A DNA stretch of 64,000 nt, taken from positions 8,742,001 through 8,806,000 of the forward strand of contig NC_064212.1 in the NCBI RefSeq assembly GCF_023101765.2. Direction: 5' to 3'. The notes under the pieces were generated by a model. That model searched no databases and was not told the origin of the DNA. It was given only the letters and a program-made list of their open reading frames with translations. Below are positions 22,323 to 32,189 of this stretch, piece by piece; position 1 is the stretch's first letter, and every line of letters starts with the position of its first letter. This DNA comes from Spodoptera frugiperda. Its lineage: Eukaryota; Arthropoda; Insecta; Lepidoptera; Noctuidae. The position numbers were made by a program, and so were the translations under genes.

Positions 22323-22576
22323 TGTACGAGCCGCTAGCCCGTACAGTAGAGTTGTAGTATATTGTGGTGAAGTGGTTAGTTGTGGTAGACGGGATGTAAC
22401 CAGGGAATAAAACCGCTGTATTGTGTCCGTGCTACCGGAGTGAATTTATTGTTAACACTAAAATTAATACAAAGTAGATCACACAAGAAAGGTTCGATGA
22501 TCTACTCAGCGCGTAATAATTTTGCTTAATAGGTTGAAATACATAACAAGTAAAATACTATGGCGATGCTCGTACA
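22323..22576 (-). repeat. 5' LTR of the BEL/Pao element
   Basis: 254 bp with TG..CA ends and a 9-bp terminal inverted repeat (TGTACGAGC..GCTCGTACA). Apart from the 11-bp duplication, one substitution and the three outermost bases it is identical to the LTR at 14232-14496. The matching AATAAA on the minus strand is present. It should act as promoter for the minus-strand ORF. Confidence 0.92.
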
Positions 22577-23580
22577 GTCATAAAACATAAATAATTACTT
22601 GTATTACGATTTGTACATGGATTGAATACACAAATACCTATACCCCTTATTTATTATGCAAACAATTGTGTGTACTACGTTTTACATAGCATGCTATATA
22701 CCAGTGGAATTTTGGGTAGCGATTAAACTGCGTTCTGCCAAAATAAGTACATAGAAAATAATGTATTATTCCAGTTAATTGCGGTTTATTCTTGCACTTG
22801 CATTCTTGCATACACAACCTTGTTTCCAGGATTATTCACTGGCAAATACATCTTATGAATTGGACCGCACATTATAAGCTTTCATCTTTTTTACCTAGGA
22901 AGGTATATCGTACTGTTATAATTAATCAGATAATATCTATTCCCAGTCCCAGTATAATTTAATTCAAGTACAAGTTCTATTTTTTTCTCCTAATGAACGG
23001 TATTTCCAATGAAATACATATTTCTTTTACTGTACAATCTAATTACTATGTAGCTACTGCTTACAATTACAGATATTGAATTCCTATTTACTTATCTATG
23101 TTATAGCTTCTTCATTATTTCTATGGTGAATTCGTCTATCTGTTAGCAGTTAGCCTCTTTCCTGGTGGAAAGCGGTAATGCCGTCCACTCGGAACTTAAC
23201 CAGACAGTACACTATTTATAAATCATTTGTCTGTAGCTTCAGAATAAAATAAAAGTATAATTAGACATTAGTAAATATCAATTTGCTAATAGAAACAGTT
23301 TATTAGTCATGTTATACCTTTATTTAATTACCCAACGACTCATCATAATCTTAAAGATCTCATTTCAAATTAAACTCACATAAAATAGATGGAACGTTTA
23401 TATTTTATTGACGTCAGCTTTTCTCTACTAGTAATGTCTGTTATTAGTAGCTATTATGTTTATTGGTAAGTGTACAGTAATATTTGTTAGTTACAAATTT
23501 AATTAATATTTCTTGACTATCTTTGGTACACCTAGTGACTAATTATTAAGCGGAAAATCTTGGATTCTATTACTCAGTCA
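22577..23580. other. AT-rich non-coding stretch
   Basis: Nothing recognisable; it follows the outer edge of the BEL/Pao element. Confidence 0.4.
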
Positions 23581-23698
23581 GTAACCCTGGTACGAGTTTG
23601 CTTTACGTTTAAAATAATCGAAACGAGAGCGCGTTCGGCGCTCTGATTGGCTGGCTCGAATAAACCAAACAATCAGAATAAACTCGTACTAAGGGTAC
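23581..23698. mobile_element. MITE, 118 bp
   Basis: Terminal inverted repeats of 19 bases: the left end GTAACCCTGGTACGAGTTT and the inverse of the right end GTACCCTTAGTACGAGTTT. The inside is GC-richer with a short hairpin (AGAGCGCGTTCGGCGCTCT) and contains no ORF. The size and structure fit a non-autonomous DNA transposon; superfamily not determined. Confidence 0.65.
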
Positions 23699-23799
23699 AG
23701 AAGAAATTGTTGGTTCTTTCGATCAAAAGGTTCTTAGTCTAATTTTTCCAACGTCAAAGTTTTTTAAATTTTTCATAAAGTAATAGAATTTAACTTACC

Positions 23800-23902
23800 G
23801 CCGTACTCAGAGTCATTAAATGGTTACTTAACAATTGTTTTCGGAACAAAATCAACACTAAACTAATAGTTTAAGTAAACATTAGATGTCTCTGAGTACG
23901 GC
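23800..23902. mobile_element. MITE (GCCGTACTCAGAG family), copy 1
   Basis: Inverted repeats GCCGTACTCAGAG (23800) and CTCTGAGTACGGC (ending 23902), extending inward imperfectly through TCATTAAATGGTTACTTAA and its counterpart. The middle holds CAATTGTTTTCGGAACAAAA. A second copy in the opposite orientation is at 27163-27274. No coding capacity. Confidence 0.7.
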
Positions 23903-25925
23903 AGTTAGTGTTTGAAAGAGTGATGTAATATAACTGACCTACGTATTAGAACCATGCTTAGGGCACGCTTGCCCCTGACGCTAACCGCGCCCTGGGTCGA
24001 TAGTGTATTAAAGATAATATTTCTTCCAAAAATATTTGCAAACTTTTACATAGTTGTTAATAACTTATCTATGTCAGTATTGATTGGTAACAAGGTACGG
24101 TTGCTAGAATAAACATAAGTAAGTAACTTACTTAACACATAATAATATGTGAAGATTCCATTTAAGAACTTTTTGTACAAAGTAAAAGCTTTAAAATACT
24201 ATGACTAATAACAGTAGTACATACATATAGTAAATTTTGGAAAGAAAATAACCCAAAGAGTGTTAGTACAGTAAATATGTCAAAGGAGTTTTGTAAAGAG
24301 ATGTTAAATATTGTATTGATAGGTGTTGAGAACCGTCATTATATCACCGCCGGAGGTTTCACTATGTTGTTAAACAAAATTGACATTACGCAATACCGTA
24401 CTGACTATCTTCACAAGCCCACACTTTTTACTTCCTCAAATCTGTAAATCTTCTTTTATTTTTCCCAGTAGCCAAAATATTACATAATTTACATAATGAT
24501 TACCTAATTATTTGTAATTACTCATGTTTTGTTCCACCGCCTCGTTAAGTACACACTCGAAATTATTATAAAAACAAACAAGTTGCCGGCGATAAAGTTA
24601 TCATGACTTCTTCGTAAACACGTGATCTATAAATAGAATATTCATAATATGACCTTTAATTATCGTAAAAATAACTGGATCAGTTTATAATTCAGACTCA
24701 TTAGCGTGGATCGGCGCGTGCGCATTTATCGGTCATTGTCTGATTTAGGTATTTTTTGAGAGTCGTGTGTCGTGTCAAGGGGTCATCGACTGACTCCCAA
24801 TCGCTATGACATCAGCTTCAATACTTAGGATTACAAAACACTTACTCTCACTCACGTAACAACAAGCGCTAGGCCTTACTGTAAGAGTTTCAATAAATTT
24901 TGTAACCTCATTATACCCTGACACCGTCATTGTGATGACTGATGAGACATGACTTTCATATTTAATGTATTTTGTGGTTTATCAGCAATTTCGTACGGTT
25001 ACCCACCGCGACCGGCGCACAGATAGATAACTACAAAATAATTTGTATTTTGTTACGGTCAGCATTGTATAACTATTTAAATATAGGCAAGTAATTACTG
25101 TTTCGTCCTCATAGGCATTTTCCTGTTCTTGTTACCTACTTACTGACTCAATATTTACCTACAAGATATGTAACATTTCCGAGTTTGTTGAACTCAATGT
25201 TTTGTAGAATTTCGTCAGATATTATTTACTTTACATAAAAAATAAACTTCAACAGTTTCAATACCATAAAATCACAACTACACGAACAAATAATAAGAAA
25301 CTTCATACTTCTGAAGTACTTATTTAAAAAATCAATAAGCAATCCGCATTGTGAGCGATGTGACTTGACGGTACACAACAGTCTAAAAGAACCAGCTATT
25401 TAGGTAATACCTATACCGGATTTAACACATCTGTCCTAAGTAAAACCCGTTCTATAACTTGTAACAATGGATGTAGTGACGACCAATTATATCCTTCGTT
25501 TATAACTGTTGAAGGTAAATTCCCAATTGATTTTATTTGCCTTAGATTCGATCACTCATTCTTAAAATTCGTCTTAAGAATATTGATGACATGATAACAA
25601 CTACGTCATTCACTTTACACATCTTAGGCAAGGAATAATGACCAAAAAAAGATTGAATTCTTAAGTCAAGTAGGCTGTTTTTCGCTTGTTTGAGGCGAAT
25701 AAGTACTAACCTAGTAACAAATCGTTTGTTAGCTTACGATGTGGGTGAAAATCGCACTAGGTGTGTACTACTGATTGTTCACTTTCAGTAAAGCTTAAAA
25801 AACATTGCATCACTATAATTTGCAATGGCATAGTGGGTGCGTAAATAAACAAACACTATAATACACACACACCCACATATTTATTCGGATTTTCGAAAAT
25901 TTCTCAGTAATAGCACGGAGTTTGG
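23903..25925. other. AT-rich non-coding stretch
   Basis: No gene seen. A perfect CRE palindrome TGACGTCA lies just before this interval at 23409-23416. A GC-richer patch near 23960-24000 may be another repeat fragment. Confidence 0.4.
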
Positions 25926-26055
25926 AATTGTACCCAGTATATGGGAATAGGCTCAATCTCTATTACATGGGGCTTTTAACACAAATGGTGAAAAGTGTTT
26001 ACATTGTACAGCGCTCCTCTGCCTACCCAGTCGGGGATAAAAGACGTGACGTTAC
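25926..26055 (+). repeat. dispersed short retroposon fragment
   Basis: Contains ACCCAGTATATGG, AATAGGCTCAATCTCTATTA, CACAAATGGTGAAAAGTGTT, ACATTGTACAG and CTCTGCCTACCCAGTCGGGG, the motif order of a short interspersed repeat I recognise from lepidopteran sequence. Named only as retroposon because the class was not verified. Confidence 0.5.
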
Positions 26056-27162
26056 CCACATTTTTATCAGGTGCATATAGATTTTTTTTATCAATGCTAG
26101 AAGAGCCTTATTAAAATAAATTTGAATCATTGAAAAAAGCAACCTGCAGCTAAGCATTTATGGTCATGCAAACTAAACATGTATTTGCATAATATATTGC
26201 AAGTTAAATAGAAGCTTGTATTATTATAGATTCAAATCTATTATTTAATAATTTAAAAAAAATAAACCAATCTACAGCTTGACCACACAAATTGAAAGAG
26301 AATATATTAAAGTCAATTTTCCGTATAAAATTGAAATCCAAACCACAAGTAGATACACAAAATATGCATAAATCATTTATCAACATTCTCCTATGGAGCT
26401 GGGCAGAACGTTATTATACTTGATAAGTTTCGTGTCTCAAAAATAATGATGGACATTAATAAAAGACGAGATATCTTGTAGCCTAGCCTTAGGCATAGTT
26501 ACGAACATAATCATAGAAGTTAAAAAGTAATCAATCCATTCTCTTTGGCAACGTTTACAAATGTCTTCAGTGACTCGTAAAATCTAGCGGCTCTCACTCA
26601 AAATATATTGTGAAATGTTTTGTGAAGATTCTCCTAATTGACTGTTTATTTCCAATTGCGTTGTGGTATATTGTTTTTGTTTATTGATATTTAAATTGTT
26701 GGTATTTATATTAAAAATAAATGATTTAGTAATTATGTATTTTACAAGTGTATTTATTTTTATTTATTCTCTCTATCTTTCTAATCCCAAATTTCCAAAC
26801 TCCCAAGTCCATCTAAACAAACTTTCAGTAAGTTTAAATTATCCTGGTAAACTCATTTGGTTGGAGATTAAGACATAAGTAAACTAAAATTGTAGTCTAC
26901 CCTTACACCAGCAAGAAAACCCTCGCCTGATGTCAAAAATCGTAGTTTCTCAGATTTTGTAGATATCTAATATTGTCTACGGAGGTCTAGGTTGAGGACC
27001 CCTTACCGGTGCCGCCGGGTTGGTTCTATTGAGGTAAAAATACCACACTCCTTGTGGACTTGTGAAGGTTTCCCCCGTCAAAAAAATCTAATAATATGAC
27101 AATCGGGACGAGACTGTACAAAATTTTTAGACTGAGTGATAAAATTCGTAAATTCTTTTTCT
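26056..27162. other. AT-rich non-coding stretch
   Basis: Frames at 26204-26386 (minus) and 26663-26878 (plus) are low-complexity and AT-driven. Nothing else recognised. Confidence 0.4.
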
Positions 27163-27274
27163 GTCATACTCAGGGACATTTAATGATTACTTAAACTATT
27201 CTTTAGTAACGATTTTGTTCCAAAAACAATTGCTAAGGACTGGATTAAGTAACCATTAAATGACTCTGAGTACG
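27163..27274. mobile_element. MITE (GCCGTACTCAGAG family), copy 2
   Basis: Ends CATACTCAGGGACATTTAAT and ATTAAATGACTCTGAGTACGG mirror copy 1 at 23800-23902. The inner parts match in inverted orientation (AACGATTTTGTTCCAAAAAC against copy 1). The left end is more diverged. Confidence 0.65.
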
Positions 27275-27941
27275 GAGGCTTGGCTTACCAGGAAATGAAA
27301 ACTGCATACTATTAAAAAAATAAATGTTTATATTAGAATGTTTGCTGCACCACATCAACTAATTAAATATGTAGACCTTTATTCTGATGACGCCCACCTT
27401 AACCGCAGGTAGCCTATGTGTGACAAATAATATGTCCTACATTCTTACCTCTGCCTGCACTACAGGGCAATTATAGCCATGAACTCCAATAAAAATCTAA
27501 AAATATATATTTAATGAATTATTGATTAAGTCGTTAATCCCTACAGAGGTATTTATAATGAATTTTATGCATAAGTTTATTTACAGTTTCTGCATACATA
27601 ACCTAATGTACCTATATTACCGTTTCATCATTAATAATTATAACGGCCTGTTTTACGGTTATACCCTGAAGGAATCGATATAAGTGAGTAATCCACTACT
27701 ATAAACATTGCACTGACTAAGTAATTTCTAATAAAACCATATGTCTGTTCGCAATAGTCTCTATGTTAACCCATCAATCAAAATTAAGGATATTGCCAGC
27801 CATCATCAAATTAACCCAATTAAAGTGCTATATAAAACACAAATAAATAGGTTTCTCATTAAGCTATTCATCCCCATGTGTAGATTCACATATATTAAAA
27901 AGTAAAACAAAACCCCGAACATTTAGATACATTATAATAAA

Positions 27942-28050
27942 ATGACTGCACGGTGGGTGCGGTGGCTGGGCAACCGGCTGCCGCGTAACGTCTAGCGGGT
28001 TATTTCCGCACGGAGCAACTCTTTGTGTGATTCACAAATTGTTGTTCTGG
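27942..28050 (+). repeat. tRNA-derived SINE, 5' head and start of body
   Basis: TGACTGCACGGTGGGTGCGG, TGGCTGGGCAACCGGCTGCC, AGCGGGTTATTTCCGCACGG, AGCAACTCTTTGTGTGATTC, ACAAATTGTTGTT. The head resembles a tRNA promoter: an A-box-like GTGGCTGGGC and a degraded B box (GGTTATTTCC where GGTTCRATTCC is expected). It shares its body with the minus-strand copy at 4875-4983. Truncated at its 3' side. Confidence 0.6.
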
Positions 28051-29700
28051 CTGCAAGCACGGCTGCTGTTCGACGTTCAAATTTTCAATTGAAACACGAA
28101 TAAAATTACCAAAAGTTCCGTAAAAGTTTTGCTACCTACATGTGACTAATAGGTAATTTAAACTGGTAAAAACTGGATGCATCAGAAGACAATCTCTTCG
28201 CGGTGAAACTGGCTTGAGGCTATAAAAATCTGATACTTACCTACATGTTGATAGACTCTCATCACTAGACAATGAAGCCAAAAAAAATATCATCCTTGAA
28301 ATATTTTGCAACGAGCGGTCCACTTGAACAGGTATTCACGCGATTGTCCACAATGTGACCTCCACTTAATCGATTAATATGCTAATTTAGATTATTTATT
28401 AGGCAACAACCAACCAATATTTCGAACTGTTTTGCTCATTCTAAGTTTTTATAGATTATTTTAAATATTATTGCTTAAACCATTCCCAATTTGATCGCAA
28501 ATGTTGTTAATCCATGAAATAACTAGTCAAGTCTAGATTGAATTAATAATGAAAGCCAAATCTATGCTTTCACGGTCAAATACTATCTAATCAGATTTTA
28601 CATATTGAAAAGTATATCACAGAATTTAAAAACCTCTATTGACATAAAACTCATAATATAAATGACTTTATGTTTAACTAAACCTGAACAGAATATGCCT
28701 ATCCTAATATATGCATTTATGATGCACCTAAGTTATGAAGTACCAAAGACACTAAGACTTTGGAGTCTTCAAATTATAAATAAAATATGAGATAGGCTAT
28801 TTAATTATTTTTTTTTACATTTGTACACCTGTATTTAATAAGTTCCTAGTTAATGAATTACGTAACCAAACAAACTGCATTGTATAACAAATAAAATTAA
28901 GGAAAATAATTGCATAAATATATGCAAAATGATTGTAAATCAAGGTTAATATATATTTTTGTCAAATCAACGATTAGCTCATTCTTTAATATTAAAATAG
29001 AACAAAGAAGAAACCGCATATTTTTATTCTACTGAGATTTTATTTATTTTGTCTATAAATATATTTAAAGACTTTGATTTAATTTTAATGACATAACCGT
29101 GATCGGAATATGTATGTTATTTAAACAACTAGGAAAGCTTTTAATAGCACATTTAGGTAATAAAATTATAATGGGCTGTGTTTGTAACTGTGTTTTATTT
29201 ACTTTATTGTTTACACTTTTTAATAAAGTTTTATTGTTCGGGCCTTTTCGATAAAATAAATAGATTCTAATAATTAACCAGTACCTAAATCGGCGATCTC
29301 AGGGTTGATACTAAATATACAAAAAACTAGCTAATATAGATACACTGTTAAATATTTATTGTGATTTCGATTTCTCTTTATACTACACTAATTCAATACT
29401 TACCAATAATTACTTCGGAACATAAAGCATTAATATTATATGTTCTCAATCATTTCAACTGCAAACAACGTCGATATTACACATTACCTATATTATTTAC
29501 TCTGAAAATACAATATACAGCGATTACGTTCAGATAAGGGATTTTTAGTCAACAGTTTATAAGCGCATTTAGTAATGAACTCGTTTAATATGACTAATCT
29601 CATAACAGGCGTTAAATGTGGGTGTAATTTCAGGGAATAGCATGATTAAGTTACAGATCCATAGTTTAGAGACCCATTGACCTACTAATTCACAGCTGTA
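28051..29700. other. AT-rich non-coding stretch
   Basis: Nothing recognisable. Confidence 0.4.
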
Positions 29701-29734
29701 GCATATCTCTAGGTCGTATGTGTATGATATCGAT

Positions 29735-29900
29735 CCGTGTAGCGGAGTGTGGAAGGCGACGTCATCTGCTGGGCGCGACACGGCTCCGCGCCGCCCGCTG
29801 CAGTAGCGACGAGACGTCGACGCGACGGAGCGACGCCGACCGACGACTCCTGACTCTCCACGTGATGTGTAGGCAGATTCGTCGCACAATCGCACGACAA
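29735..29900. promoter_or_regulatory. isolated CpG-rich block
   Basis: A GC- and CpG-rich island in AT-rich sequence, with a CRE-like GACGTCATC near 29758-29766 and an E-box CACGTG at about 29859. Overlapping frames on both strands reach about 100 codons but show no domain. It may be a promoter or enhancer; orientation unknown. Confidence 0.35.
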
Positions 29901-32000
29901 GCTTCCATATTTACGTGCCCAGTGCCAAGTAACTTACCGGTTTCACACGAGTGGGTTGCTACTAGTTCTTTTTCGTATGTTAATTGGACCAGTGTCTATC
30001 ACTATCACATTATAATATAATATCGTTTCTGGTCCACGAATGTATCGCTCTACATATACATAATGAACCAATCTATAGATATGAAAGTCTACAATCTACA
30101 TACGGACTATACAAATAGCAACTGCAGTGCAAATCTAATTTTACTTCGGTGATCTTCCTGTAATAACAGTAAACAACGCTTGCATTATACTACTAGCCAT
30201 GACTATCCACGCAGCATAACGCGGGCGATAACTAAAAATACTGCCAGACCTCGTGTTGCCTCTTACTTGGAAATAATTTTCCATTGCGGATAATCTAATC
30301 TAACATTATACATCCATTAACAAATAACCCTTTCCGAGACGCGTATCGTAATAGATACGGGTACAAGCATGCTCAATGTGATTAGTTCTATGGCGTCAAG
30401 AAATCGACTCAGGACGAGATAAAATTAAATTGGCGGCTAAAAGTAAGAGATACTGCGCGACCTTGGGGCAGAGTGGTTTGTTCCGGGTTCGGTCCTCCAC
30501 CCACCGACCGGTCGCTGCGCCTGCGCCTCTCCGCTGCACTCACTTGTATCTACCTACTAAACATAAATGTTTCTTATTTAAATTGATTGCAGCTGAATGC
30601 ATTATAGACGCGCTAGCGTCATTAAAACTGTAGGTAGTCTGGACGCGCCAATACGTTGACATAAAATACGACTTGGGATATCTAATCTACATAATTCTAG
30701 ATCATAAAAACCTTGTCAGAAACTACTAGAAGAAAAGCACACATTAACTGGAAATCTTACTGTAACAGAAATGTAAGTGATGTCAACGCGGTATGTAGTG
30801 AGCCGGTTCTAATGATGTAACGAATATTCGCATTCACAAATATTCCAATTTTGCTAATATTTGTTTTGCAAATATGAAAGTCATATAAATAAATGAAATA
30901 TTTTGATCAAAAGATAAATTCAAAAGAGGAATAGGTAATCATTTCTTTTATATTTACTACAAAACCTTATCTTTTGATAAAACTGTTTTGCAATCATAAC
31001 ACTATAATTTTTGGTGATAATTTAGTATTATAGTGAATAAACAACTTTTCATTACTGTTAACCAAAATAAGAAAAATATTAAAGTCCTAAATACCTATCT
31101 CATCCAACTAAAACATATTAATTTCTTATATTCAGTTATGCATTTAAACATAAAATTCATTTTTATTTTCAAACTAATATGTATCAACATTATACATACA
31201 CATTACTATGCTCGGAAGTCGGAGTAATTAATACAAATTAGGGAAGGGCCAAATTATGGAGTGGAGATAGTAGCCCTACAGTAATTGTTGTCATTTGACT
31301 ACTATTTTGATGTATACTTGTCCAGGCTAAAAGTACATGTAAACAATTACAAATGTGTGCTGCGACTCGCGTGTCATGTGTACTGTCAAAATAAATTCTT
31401 AGACATTATCCAAATTCTTAAATCAATATTTGCAATCGCATTCCTATTCGTGAATATCGTTTGCAGAAATCTGACATCCACGAATCACATCCACGAATTT
31501 CTAAAAATTACATTCGTTACATTACTAGCCGGCTCATATAACATTGCTATCGGATGTAAATATTAACAATAATGCGCAAATAGTGAGGTTACTGGCCCAT
31601 CGTGTATAAACTCGCGTTACATCACCTTCTCTTGACTAACGAGTTAACAAGTAAAGTGAGAGGACATCAACTGCTCATAATTACCAAAGACTATTTTAAG
31701 AAGACATCATTAGTTCAGATTAGACATCTGCATTCACTTCAGCAAGCTTAGACTAAACCTTGAAACACAAACAGAAGTGATGTCATGAGCCATTACATTT
31801 AAAACAATATTAGAAAACCTACCCGTTTGGGTAAGATGCTGTTGCGTCAGACAATCAGGTCCTTGCCAATACCTAAGTCTTATATATACTACGCTAGTTT
31901 TCCTTAAAAGACTAGTAATATCATTTTAAACTGAAAAATCATTCGATAAAATACAAAACATTGGAATATCACGTCAAATTGAAGAATACCATAAGTTACT
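29901..32000. other. non-coding stretch
   Basis: No convincing gene. AT-rich frames at 31033-31227 and 31285-31566 have low-complexity translations. Confidence 0.4.
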
Positions 32001-32010
32001 GCTAAAATAA

Positions 32011-32016
32011 TTTATT
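32011..32016 (-). terminator. polyadenylation signal of the AMPK-gamma gene
   Basis: TTTATT on plus is AATAAA on the minus strand, about 175 bases beyond the stop codon at 32190-32192, in a plausible place for transcript end. Confidence 0.5.
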
Positions 32017-32189
32017 AAGTTTTAGCAATGTTATCATGAATTAAATAATAAGGCAATCACGTGGTATTTGATGCAACTATTAATGAGTATGAAGTTAAAT
32101 TACAATATCAATACAAGCAAAAGCTGAGATTAATATACCGATTCGGCGTTTTCACCTATCACAATTTCTTTGGAATAAAAATGTTCTAC

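Larger units (their letters stand above)
14232..22576 (-). mobile_element. BEL/Pao LTR retrotransposon with F-like env (endogenous-retrovirus-like)
   Basis: A complete element on the minus strand of about 8.3 kb. It has two LTRs (14232-14496 and 22323-22576), a primer-binding site complementary to tRNA-Tyr next to the 5' LTR, and a single ORF of 2493 codons. The ORF order is gag, protease, RT, RNase H, integrase, then a baculovirus-F-like envelope. The gag region (DUF1759-like), the protease motif, the YVDD RT and the integrase with a DUF5641-like tail place it in BEL/Pao. LTRs differ by one substitution (14421 against 22501), one 11-bp tandem duplication in the left LTR, and the first three bases of the left LTR. 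The insertion therefore looks young and the coding capacity intact. No matching target duplication is visible (left flank ATGTC, right flank GTCAT). Whether it is active or infectious cannot be told from sequence. Confidence 0.92.
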
